The translations under genes and the position numbers were made by a program. Positions 1 through 5,542 of a stretch of 6,891 nt of DNA are shown in pieces (position 1 is the first letter of the stretch; every line of letters starts with the position of its first letter). Under the pieces are notes generated by a model, which saw nothing but the letters and a program-made list of their open reading frames with translations, did no database searches and was not told the origin of the DNA. Origin of the DNA: Anaerolineae bacterium (lineage in GTDB: Bacteria; Chloroflexota; Anaerolineae; Aggregatilineales; Aggregatilineaceae). The stretch covers positions 1 to 6,891 of the forward strand of contig JADLHR010000151.1 in the NCBI GenBank assembly GCA_020848665.1, given 5' to 3'.

Positions 1-555
1 TCCGATGGCGCGCCTGCCGCCGCGATTGTCGGCACGCGCCGCCCGACCCGCGCTGCGCACACGCTGGCGTCGGAACTGGCCGAAACCCTGGCGCGAGCCG
101 GGTGGACGGTCATCAGCGGGCTGGCGCTGGGGATCGACACGGCGGCGCACGCCGGGGCGCTGCGCGGCGGGATCACAGCGGCAGTGCTCGGCAGCGGACT
201 GACGACTATTTATCCCCCGTCGAACAGCGGGCTGGCGGACCAGATCGCCGCGTGCGGGGCGCTGCTGTCCGAGGTGCATCCCGACGCAGCGCCAAACAGC
301 CCGGCGCTGGTCGCGCGCAACCGCCTGATCGCCGGCTTGGCAGACATTGTGATCGTCATCGAGGCCGGGATCGACAGCGGCAGCCTGCACGCTGCGCGTT
401 TTGCGCACGCTTACGGGCGAGCAGTGCTCGTTGGGCCAGGCGACGCCGCCGGGAACCGCAGCCTGCTGGCGCAGGGCGCGCACCGTCTGCCCGCCGACCC
501 GGCCCGCTGGATCGACCATGCGCAGCAGTTTCGCCTGCCCGGCGGCGCGCAGTAG
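1..555 (+). CDS. dprA: DNA-processing protein DprA (Smf), 3' part, truncated by window edge
   Basis: The frame is open from base 1 and ends at TAG 553-555, giving 184 residues with no start in the window. DprA binds incoming single-stranded DNA in the cytoplasm and loads RecA during natural transformation. It is also common in bacteria not known to be transformable. Visible family motifs, in fragment numbering, are GTRRPT (11-16), SGLALGID (39-46), AVLGSGL followed by YPPSN (61-75), RNRLIAGL (106-113) and EAGIDSGSL (121-129). These form the Rossmann-like DNA-binding core. About 150 N-terminal residues, including any SAM-like domain, lie outside the window. The protein ends about 35 residues after the core (VGPGD motif at 144-148), so there is no room for the winged-helix domain that many DprA proteins carry at the C-terminus. 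topA, a frequent downstream neighbour, is absent here. The family call is secure. Confidence 0.93.
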   Translation, partial: SDGAPAAAIVGTRRPTRAAHTLASELAETLARAGWTVISGLALGIDTAAHAGALRGGITAAVLGSGLTTIYPPSNSGLADQIAACGALLSEVHPDAAPNSPALVARNRLIAGLADIVIVIEAGIDSGSLHAARFAHAYGRAVLVGPGDAAGNRSLLAQGAHRLPADPARWIDHAQQFRLPGGAQ

Positions 556-629
556 CAGTCTGGAGATGCGCCCGGATGCCACATGCCGGAATCCGCCCAA
601 AATGCTGCTTTCCATCCAGGCGAGGCCGC

Positions 630-658
630 TTGCGCTGGCTGGCGAATTCGCTTAGAAT
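630..658 (+). promoter_or_regulatory. Candidate sigma-A promoter P1 upstream of the unknown gene
   Basis: TTGCGC (630-635) and TAGAAT (653-658) are separated by exactly 17 bases. The predicted start near 665 would give a leader of about 300 nt before the ATG at 963. The spacer contains a perfect 10-base palindrome (642-651) that could be an operator. The boxes are near consensus, but nothing beyond their sequence supports activity. Confidence 0.42.
642..651. repeat. Perfect palindrome GCGAATTCGC within promoter spacer
   Basis: The ten bases are self-complementary and lie between the -35 and -10 boxes of the candidate promoter at 630-658. A nine-of-ten match, GTGAATTCGC, occurs at 704-713, and a half-site GCGAAT occurs at 736-741. 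The arrangement suggests a repressor operator, but no regulator is identified. Confidence 0.4.
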
Positions 659-663
659 GGCTG

Positions 664-691
664 TACGTTTGAAACATGTTTGGGTAACGTA
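664..691. repeat. Dyad TACGTT/AACGTA enclosing palindrome AAACATGTTT
   Basis: TACGTT (664-669) is complementary to AACGTA (686-691). Between them lies the perfect palindrome AAACATGTTT (672-681), whose centre is one base off the outer dyad. The set sits at the start of transcription predicted for the 630-658 promoter. It could be a binding site for a dimeric regulator. Chance occurrence in AT-rich DNA remains possible. Confidence 0.33.
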
Positions 692-707
692 TGTGAAAAA
701 TATGTGA

Positions 708-741
708 ATTCGCAGAAAAGCAAGCTTAAAAGTTAGCGAAT
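708..741. repeat. Concentric dyad ATTCGC ... AAGCTT ... GCGAAT
   Basis: ATTCGC (708-713) pairs with GCGAAT (736-741), and AAGCTT (722-727) is exactly centred between them at 724.5. The outer arms reuse the half-site of the palindrome at 642-651. This looks like a regulatory dyad rather than a stable hairpin, because most inner positions do not pair. Confidence 0.33.
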
Positions 742-752
742 CTGAACGGGCG

Positions 753-784
753 TTCCACTGCAATCGTTTGAAACCATGTATAAT
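753..784 (+). promoter_or_regulatory. Candidate promoter P2 with consensus TATAAT box
   Basis: A perfect TATAAT stands at 779-784. The -35 side is poor: TTCCAC (753-758) is 20 bases away, and no better hexamer occurs at 16-18 bases. Transcription would begin near 791, just before a 7-bp hairpin (793-814), and leave a leader of about 170 nt before the gene at 963. Confidence 0.42.
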
Positions 785-792
785 GCGGTCAG

Positions 793-814
793 GCTGCCCG
801 ACCCTAGGGGCAGC
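793..814 (+). other. Hairpin near predicted transcript start
   Basis: GCTGCCC (793-799) pairs perfectly with GGGCAGC (808-814) around an 8-base loop. No T-run follows, so it is not a rho-independent terminator. It would lie within a few bases of the 5' end of RNA started from TATAAT at 779-784, where such stems often protect mRNA. The function is inferred. Confidence 0.4.
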
Positions 815-947
815 GATGGAAGGCGTCTATCCGGCTCGATGTCCCGTGTGATTGACCTGAACCGCTGTCAGAACGCTGGTATCCTCGCTTCCCCAGGCAG
901 ATCGTACGGGCTGATGCAATGACCACATTCCGGGCGCTAGATTACCT

Positions 948-953
948 GAGGAG
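948..953 (+). promoter_or_regulatory. Shine-Dalgarno GAGGAG deciding the start at 963
   Basis: GAGGAG ends 9 bases before ATG 963 and only 3 bases before an in-frame GTG at 957. Three bases is too close for efficient initiation, so the ATG is preferred. Confidence 0.65.
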
Positions 954-962
954 TGCGTGAGT

Positions 963-1751
963 ATGACGCGCGATATCCATCGAGCACCCAGCCGGCTGGC
1001 GTCGTCTCGCCCTGAATCAAGCTGGAAACCGCATTCGACGCTTCCCTCTGAACAGAGCGCCTTCCCCGTGCGCGGCGCATCCCTGCGCGATCCCAGCGAT
1101 TACGATCTGGAGCAGGATATTGCCGACGGCGTGGCGGGCGTTTCGCCCATCCACGACAGTTACGAGCGGACCTATGAGCCGCTGATCTACGACGCAACGC
1201 CCGAGGCGCCGCCGCTGCGCGACACCCCCCTGCACGATGGTCGCCCGATCCACGAGATCGAGGACATGACCCCTGGCGACTCGTACCGGCCGATCCCGGC
1301 GGTCCGCTCCGGCAGCAACAACGGCCATACCAAGGCCGGGACGGGACGGCGCGCGCCGCAGCGTTCCCTGGTCGAGCCGGATTATTCGCCGCCCGCCCCT
1401 CCGCCCAGCGCGCCGCCGCGCGTCGCCGTCGAGAGCGAAGCGGCCCAGCCAGCGTATGATTTCGCGCAGCAGCGCGGCGAGCTATCGCCCTCTGACCAGT
1501 ACCAGCTTCTGCTCTACAACACGCAGCTTTACGATGACGAGTGGAAGCTGCTCCGTATTCAGGCCGCCAAAGAGGGCCGCTGGCTGCGCGCGTTCCTGAT
1601 TCCGCGCAACTCGAAAATGGATTTGGCGGAGGCGCAGCGCAGCGGGCGGCTGCTGCAAATTGTGATCGACAACTGCGGCAATACGCTGGTGCAGGAGCCG
1701 AAAAAACCGGGGGTGCTGCGCCGCCTGCTGAACTGGCTCTACGGGCGGTAG
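963..1751 (+). CDS. Hypothetical protein: proline-rich disordered region plus compact C-terminal domain
   Basis: I do not recognise this 262-residue protein. Residues 1 to about 174 are rich in Pro, Ser, Asp and Arg with no long hydrophobic stretch, and a polyproline run (PPAPPPSAPP) falls at 143-152. This part is probably disordered. Residues 175-262 look folded. They contain a Tyr/Leu-rich helix-like segment, a Trp-containing basic helix, a strand LLQIVID (231-237) and a basic, hydrophobic tail with LLNWLYGR at the end. There is no signal peptide or membrane segment, so a cytoplasmic location is likely. The ATG at 963 is chosen because GAGGAG (948-953) is 9 bases upstream; the GTG at 957 would add two residues. 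The gene stands alone, with a 400-base regulatory-looking region before it and a terminator 35 bases after it. A linker or scaffold role is possible but unproven. Codon use and frame length support a real gene. Confidence 0.8.
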   Translation: MTRDIHRAPSRLASSRPESSWKPHSTLPSEQSAFPVRGASLRDPSDYDLEQDIADGVAGVSPIHDSYERTYEPLIYDATPEAPPLRDTPLHDGRPIHEIEDMTPGDSYRPIPAVRSGSNNGHTKAGTGRRAPQRSLVEPDYSPPAPPPSAPPRVAVESEAAQPAYDFAQQRGELSPSDQYQLLLYNTQLYDDEWKLLRIQAAKEGRWLRAFLIPRNSKMDLAEAQRSGRLLQIVIDNCGNTLVQEPKKPGVLRRLLNWLYGR

Positions 1752-1785
1752 GCGCGGCCCCGGGCTGGCAAACTTCCCGCGAATC

Positions 1786-1818
1786 AAAACGCCCCGGAGC
1801 GCATCCAGGGCGTTTTTT
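1786..1818. terminator. Bidirectional rho-independent terminator between convergent genes
   Basis: AAAACGCCC (1786-1794) pairs with GGGCGTTTT (1808-1816). Inside, GGA (1796-1798) pairs with TCC (1804-1806) after one mismatch. A six-T run (1813-1818) makes it a good terminator for the + strand gene ending at 1751. On the - strand the flanking AAAA reads as TTTT, so it can also end the M32 transcript that stops at 1836. Confidence 0.85.
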
Positions 1819-1835
1819 GCGTTTGCAGGCGAGAT

Positions 1836-3338
1836 TTACAGCCCGTAGATCTCGCTGTACTTGGCGCGCAGATAGCGCATGAACGAGCGATATTGCAGCG
1901 GCTCGCCGGTCACGCGCTGCGTCAGCTCCGCTGGCAGGTACTTGCGCCCGTGGACGTGGATATTGGTCCGCAGCCAGTCGAGCAGCGGCGCGAAGTTCCC
2001 CGCCGCGATGTCGTCAGGGATCGACGGCACATCGGCCAGCGCCTTATCCCAATACTGGACCGAGAGCAGCGTTCCCAGCGCGTAGGTCGGGAAGTAGCCG
2101 ACCAGCCCGGATGACCAGTGAACATCCTGCAAAATGCCTTCCCGGTCGCTGGGCGGTGTGACGCCGAGGTACTGCTGCATCCTGGCGTTCCAGGCGTCGG
2201 GCGCATCCCTGAATGCCAGCTTGCCTTCGAGCAGGTCGTTCTCCATCTCGAAGCGCAGCATGATATGCAGGTTGTAGGTCACTTCGTCGGCCTCGACGCG
2301 GATCAGCGAGCGCGAGACGAAGTTGATCGCGCGGTAGAACGCAGCGAGATCGACCCCGCCTAGCTGCTCCGGGAAGGTCTGCTGAAGCTGCGGGTAGAAG
2401 TGCTGCCAGAAGGGCTTGCCACGCCCGACCAGGTTCTCCCACAGGCGCGACTGGCTTTCGTGCACGCCGAGCGATGTGCCGCCTGCCAGCGGGGTGCCTT
2501 CCAGCCGCTGATCGCTGCCCTGCTCGTAGAGCGCGTGCCCGGCCTCGTGGACCGAGCTGAACAGCGCCGAAGGCAGGAAATTCGGCAGATAACGGGTCGT
2601 GATGCGCACATCGTTGATCGAGAAGTTGGTCGTGAACGGGTGGACGGCCTTATCCTGGCGCCCGCGCTCGAAGTCGTAGCCGAGTTTTCTGATCACGTCC
2701 AGCCCAAACGCCGCCTGCTTATCGACATCATAGTGCAGATGCAGCATCGAGTGATCGACGGCGTCGAGCCGGTCGAAGACCTGCTGCACGAAGGGCACCA
2801 GCTCGTCGCGCAGCCCAGCGAACACCTCGGCGACGTGCGCAGTCTTCATCCCCGGCTCGAACTGGTCGAGCAGCGCGTCGTAAGGGCGATCCTCATAGCC
2901 AAGGGCCTCAGCCTTCTGGCGCATCAGGTTATAGATTCGTTCCAGCGTGGGCGCGAAGGCGGCGAAATCGCTCGCCTCGCGGGCCTTCACCCAGACTTCG
3001 TGCGCGCGGGCTGTCTCCCGCGCGATGGCCTCGACCAGCGCGGTCGGTAGCTTGGTTTCGAGGTCATAGTCATGGCGCACAACACGCACCAGCGCAGCCT
3101 CGAAGCTGTCGCCGTCCATCCCCTGGGCCGCGCGCTCGGCTTCTTCGAGCAGCCGGCCGGTCTTGTCATCCACAAACATCTCGTGCGTGACTTTGGAGAT
3201 CGTTGCCAGGTGCTCAGCGCGCGCCTCAGCCCCTCCCGGCGGCATCATGGTCTGCTGATCCCACCCCAGGACCGCGCCGATCTGGCTCAGGCGGATAACA
3301 TCCACCAGGTGCGCCTGTAATTGCTGTATGGGTTCCAT
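1836..3338 (-). CDS. Carboxypeptidase M32 (thermostable carboxypeptidase 1 family)
   Basis: This is a zinc metallocarboxypeptidase that removes C-terminal residues from peptides, probably in the cytoplasm for peptide turnover, since no signal peptide is visible. Its 500 residues match the usual family length. The motifs appear in order: WDQ near the N-terminus with MPPGGAEARA (32-41), HPF (233-235), DVRITTRY (243-250), the zinc site HEAGH (264-268), HESQSR (293-298), IRVEADEVTYNLHIMLRFE (346-364) and GILQDVHW (401-408). H264 and H268 are zinc ligands with E265 as general base. E294 lies 30 residues after the first His, as the third ligand does in family members of known structure. The start fits the family N-terminus, but the upstream Shine-Dalgarno is weak (AGAAAGAG-like). 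The gene is monocistronic between two terminators. All catalytic residues are present, so an active enzyme is expected. Confidence 0.96.
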   Translation of the reverse strand: MEPIQQLQAHLVDVIRLSQIGAVLGWDQQTMMPPGGAEARAEHLATISKVTHEMFVDDKTGRLLEEAERAAQGMDGDSFEAALVRVVRHDYDLETKLPTALVEAIARETARAHEVWVKAREASDFAAFAPTLERIYNLMRQKAEALGYEDRPYDALLDQFEPGMKTAHVAEVFAGLRDELVPFVQQVFDRLDAVDHSMLHLHYDVDKQAAFGLDVIRKLGYDFERGRQDKAVHPFTTNFSINDVRITTRYLPNFLPSALFSSVHEAGHALYEQGSDQRLEGTPLAGGTSLGVHESQSRLWENLVGRGKPFWQHFYPQLQQTFPEQLGGVDLAAFYRAINFVSRSLIRVEADEVTYNLHIMLRFEMENDLLEGKLAFRDAPDAWNARMQQYLGVTPPSDREGILQDVHWSSGLVGYFPTYALGTLLSVQYWDKALADVPSIPDDIAAGNFAPLLDWLRTNIHVHGRKYLPAELTQRVTGEPLQYRSFMRYLRAKYSEIYGL

Positions 3339-3394
3339 TTCTGCTCTTTCTGGGTTTCTTTCTGCTGCAAGAATCTACACGGAGCTTCCGCATG

Positions 3395-3425
3395 AATATA
3401 CGCGCCTCCGGCGCAAACTTGCCAA
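3395..3425 (-). promoter_or_regulatory. Candidate promoter for the M32 carboxypeptidase gene
   Basis: On the - strand, TTGGCA (3420-3425) precedes TATATT (3395-3400) with a 19-base spacer, which is longer than ideal. It lies between the groEL terminator and the M32 start, about 57 bases before the ATG, and no better pair is visible in this gap. Confidence 0.4.
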
Positions 3426-3455
3426 TCGAACCGCCGGAGAACTCCCCGCCGCCCG

Positions 3456-3490
3456 AAAACAAAACCGGGGACAGCGCGCGCTGTCCCCGG
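3456..3490 (-). terminator. Strong rho-independent terminator of groEL
   Basis: Positions 3465-3490 form a perfect 26-base palindrome (13-bp GC-rich arms, so about 11 bp of stem around a GCGC loop). On the - strand it is followed by TTTTGTTTT (3456-3464). It begins 35 bases past the groEL stop and should isolate groEL from the M32 gene downstream. Confidence 0.93.
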
Positions 3491-3525
3491 CCCGATCGGG
3501 GTGGATCAAACCGCCCCGGCAAATC

Positions 3526-5166
3526 TTACATCATCCCGTCCATGCCGCCGCCACCCATCGGCATAGGCGGTTCCTTCTCAGGCAGGTCGGTGATCAGCGC
3601 TTCGGTCGTCAGCATCATCCCGGCGATGCTGGTCGCGTTCTCCAGCGCGCCGCGAGTCACTTTCGCGGGGTCGATGATCCCGACTTTGATCATGTCAACG
3701 AACTCGCCCGTCATCACATCGTAGCCGATGTTGGTGTTCTTCTGAGCCTTCTGCTCGTTGATGACCTGCTGCTGCACCACGCCGCCGTCGAGACCCGCGT
3801 TCGTTACGATGCCACGCATTGGCATCTGGAGCGCGCGACGCACGATCTGGACGCCAGTATTGGCGTCGTCGTTATCCAGATGCAGGTCGTCCAGGGCATG
3901 GATCGCGTTGATCAGGGCCACGCCGCCGCCGGGCACAATGCCTTCCTCGACCGCTGCGCGCGTCGCGCTCAGCGCGTCTTCCACGCGATGCTTCTTTTCC
4001 TTCAGCTCGGTCTCGGTCGCCGCGCCGACGCCGATGACCGCCACACCGCCGCTCAGCTTCGCCAGGCGTTCCTGGAGCTTCTCGCGGTCGTAGTCGCTGG
4101 TGGAGTTCTCGATCTCGATCCGGATCGACTCGATGCGCCCGCGAATACCCTTCTCGTCGCCAGCGCCTTCCACAATGGTTGTTTCGTTCTTGGTCGAGAC
4201 GACCTTACCCGCGCGGCCCAGGTCATCGAGCATGACCGAGTCGAGCTTGCGGCCTAGCTTCTCGGTAATCACCGTGCCGCCGGTCAGCGCCGCGATGTCA
4301 CCCAGCATAGCCTCGCGGCGGTCACCGAAGCCCGGCGCCTTGACGGCCAGGACGTTAAGCATCCCGCGCAGCTTGTTGAGCACCAGCGTCGCCAGCGCCT
4401 CGCCGTCCACATCCTCGGCAATGATCACCAGCTCGCGCTTGCCGATCTGGAGCAGCTTCTCAAGAATCGGCACGAGGTCCGACGCCGCCGAGATTTTCTT
4501 GTCGTGAATCAGGATGTAGGCGTCGTTGATGACGGCTTCCATCGTGTCGGGGCTGGTGATGAAATAGGGCGAAATATAGCCCCGGTCGAACTGCATCCCC
4601 TCGACGTAATTGGTCTCGAACGCCAGGCCCTTGCTTTCCTCGACAGTGATGACGCCGTCCTTGCCGACTTTGTCCATCACGTCCGCGATCAGGTCACCGA
4701 TCTCACGGTCCTGGGCGCTGATAGCAGCCACCGAGGCGATCTCTTCCTTGGTGCTGATGTCAATCGCCATCCCGCTGATAGCCTTGGAAACGGCATCCGC
4801 CGCGGCGTCCATACCGCGCTTGAGCAGCATCGGGTTGGCGCCCGCTGCCAGGTTGCGCAGGCCCTCGGTCACCATCGAGTAGGCCAGCACGGTCGCGGTC
4901 GTCGTGCCATCACCGGCGATGTCGTTGGTCTTGGTCGCGGCTTCTTTCAGAAGCTGGGCGCCCATATTCTCATACGGATTTTCAAGTTCGATTTCTTTCG
5001 CCACCGATACGCCGTCGTGGGTGATGGTCGGCGCGCCGAATTTCTTGTCGATGGCGACGTTGCGTCCCTTGGGGCCGAGCGTCGTCATGACAGCCTTCGC
5101 CAGGATGTCAATCCCGGCCTTCAGGCTGGTGCGCGCTTCTTGATCGAAAACGAGTTGTTTGGGCAT
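3526..5166 (-). CDS. groL: Chaperonin GroEL (60 kDa, Cpn60)
   Basis: GroEL is a cytoplasmic ATP-driven folding machine that forms double seven-membered rings and works with a GroES lid. At 546 residues it has the standard length. Visible sites are LGPKG (30-34), the nucleotide-binding GDGTTT (85-90, with Asp86), the catalytic-type Asp397 in RVEDAL, the chaperonin signature AAVEEGIVPGGG (404-415), and a Gly/Met tail ending GGGGMDGMM. Apical residues that contact GroES and substrate are kept (Tyr197, Tyr201, Phe202, and LVLNKL at 261-266), so a GroES partner should exist elsewhere. Here groES does not precede groEL; the upstream neighbour is a divergent M24-fold gene. The start ATG (5164-5166) follows AGAGGAG (5177-5183 on the - strand) with a 10-base gap. 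Control is probably by HrcA through the CIRCE element at 5406-5432. It may be one of several groEL copies in the genome. Confidence 0.98.
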   Translation of the reverse strand: MPKQLVFDQEARTSLKAGIDILAKAVMTTLGPKGRNVAIDKKFGAPTITHDGVSVAKEIELENPYENMGAQLLKEAATKTNDIAGDGTTTATVLAYSMVTEGLRNLAAGANPMLLKRGMDAAADAVSKAISGMAIDISTKEEIASVAAISAQDREIGDLIADVMDKVGKDGVITVEESKGLAFETNYVEGMQFDRGYISPYFITSPDTMEAVINDAYILIHDKKISAASDLVPILEKLLQIGKRELVIIAEDVDGEALATLVLNKLRGMLNVLAVKAPGFGDRREAMLGDIAALTGGTVITEKLGRKLDSVMLDDLGRAGKVVSTKNETTIVEGAGDEKGIRGRIESIRIEIENSTSDYDREKLQERLAKLSGGVAVIGVGAATETELKEKKHRVEDALSATRAAVEEGIVPGGGVALINAIHALDDLHLDNDDANTGVQIVRRALQMPMRGIVTNAGLDGGVVQQQVINEQKAQKNTNIGYDVMTGEFVDMIKVGIIDPAKVTRGALENATSIAGMMLTTEALITDLPEKEPPMPMGGGGMDGMM

Positions 5167-5199
5167 GGGTAACTGACTCCTCTGCTTGTGTGTTTACCG

Positions 5200-5215
5200 T
5201 CGCTTGCGTAAGCGA
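5200..5215 (-). other. Leader hairpin upstream of groEL ribosome binding site
   Basis: TCGCTT (5200-5205) pairs with AAGCGA (5210-5215) around a four-base loop. It lies 16 bases upstream of the groEL Shine-Dalgarno in the mRNA. A second stem, AACCAA/TTGGTT (5243-5248/5262-5267), extended by CG/CG after a one-base bulge, lies further upstream. Both are small, and any effect on translation is inferred. Confidence 0.35.
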
Positions 5216-5390
5216 GATCAGACCGCTGGGCAACTGTCCCGGAACCAACGTCAGGGGGCGTTTGGTTACCACGCCGCGCCTGGACGGGGAGATCACTGCC
5301 ACGCTTCGATCTTTACCGCACTTGCATAAGAAACACGTATAACGCGCATCAGAAGTCCGCAAGATTGGCAGTCTCCGTCAGCAATTGCTA

Positions 5391-5418
5391 ATTCTACGCC
5401 CAAAATTAGCACTGTCAA
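5391..5418 (-). promoter_or_regulatory. groEL promoter (sigma-A type)
   Basis: On the - strand, TTGACA (5413-5418) is a perfect -35 box and TAGAAT (5391-5396) is the -10, with a 16-base spacer. Transcription would start near 5384, leaving a leader of about 217 nt. The -35 box lies inside the CIRCE element, so bound HrcA would block RNA polymerase directly. Confidence 0.82.
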
Positions 5419-5432
5419 GGTAAGAGTGCTAT
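5406..5432. promoter_or_regulatory. CIRCE element (HrcA operator)
   Basis: The left arm TTAGCACTG (5406-5414) and right arm GAGTGCTAT (5424-5432) flank a 9-base spacer. This is the TTAGCACTC-N9-GAGTGCTAA operator with 16 of 18 arm positions matching. HrcA represses chaperone genes through CIRCE and is itself kept active by GroEL in known systems. Here the element overlaps the groEL -35 box. It also faces the divergent M24-fold gene, whose start is 110 bases away. Confidence 0.93.
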
Positions 5433-5490
5433 CTCGCAGCAGACCCCCTGGCAAGGGCGCATACCCCCCTGCGCCAGGATCAGCTACTCT

Positions 5491-5496
5491 TATAGT
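5491..5496 (+). promoter_or_regulatory. Candidate -10 box for the M24-fold gene
   Basis: TATAGT (5491-5496) would start RNA near 5503 and give a leader of about 40 nt. No good -35 hexamer is seen 15-18 bases upstream, where the DNA is C-rich, so the promoter is weak, activated, or misplaced. Confidence 0.35.
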
Positions 5497-5529
5497 GAGC
5501 GGCGCTTTGAAAGAGATTTCACTTCCTCG

Positions 5530-5536
5530 AAAGGAG
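5530..5536 (+). promoter_or_regulatory. Shine-Dalgarno AAAGGAG deciding the start at 5543
   Basis: AAAGGAG ends 6 bases before ATG 5543, which is ideal spacing. An in-frame GTG at 5426 would give a longer product, but it lies inside the CIRCE right arm and upstream of the likely promoter, so it is rejected. Confidence 0.85.
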
Positions 5537-5542
5537 CTTTAT

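Noticed and set aside
102..707. Long + strand frame overlapping dprA
   Set aside because: It overlaps dprA in another frame, has an Arg/Ala-rich composition typical of shadow frames in GC-rich DNA, and has no ribosome site.
816..851. An 11-codon leader peptide (ATG 816 to TGA 849-851) downstream of the TATAAT box
   Set aside because: AGGGG at 806-810 is a poor ribosome site buried in a hairpin arm, and the codons show no attenuator-like run. It is too short to support on sequence alone.
2400..3050. Long + strand open frame antisense to the M32 gene
   Set aside because: It is an antisense shadow of a well-conserved gene, with no family motifs or ribosome site.
3328..4257. 309-codon + strand frame antisense to groEL and crossing its terminator
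   Set aside because: The frame reads through the groEL terminator hairpin and mirrors groEL codons, and its Arg/His-rich product is typical of antisense frames.
5108..5362. Small - strand frame overlapping the groEL start, considered as a remnant of groES
   Set aside because: The translation has no GroES features (no mobile-loop or conserved GroES motifs), and the part over groEL is out of frame with it.
5426..5542. N-terminal extension of the M24-fold protein from GTG 5426
   Set aside because: This start lies inside the CIRCE right arm and upstream of the likely promoter. AAAGGAG at 5530-5536 with ideal spacing points to ATG 5543, and the extra residues do not resemble the family N-terminus.
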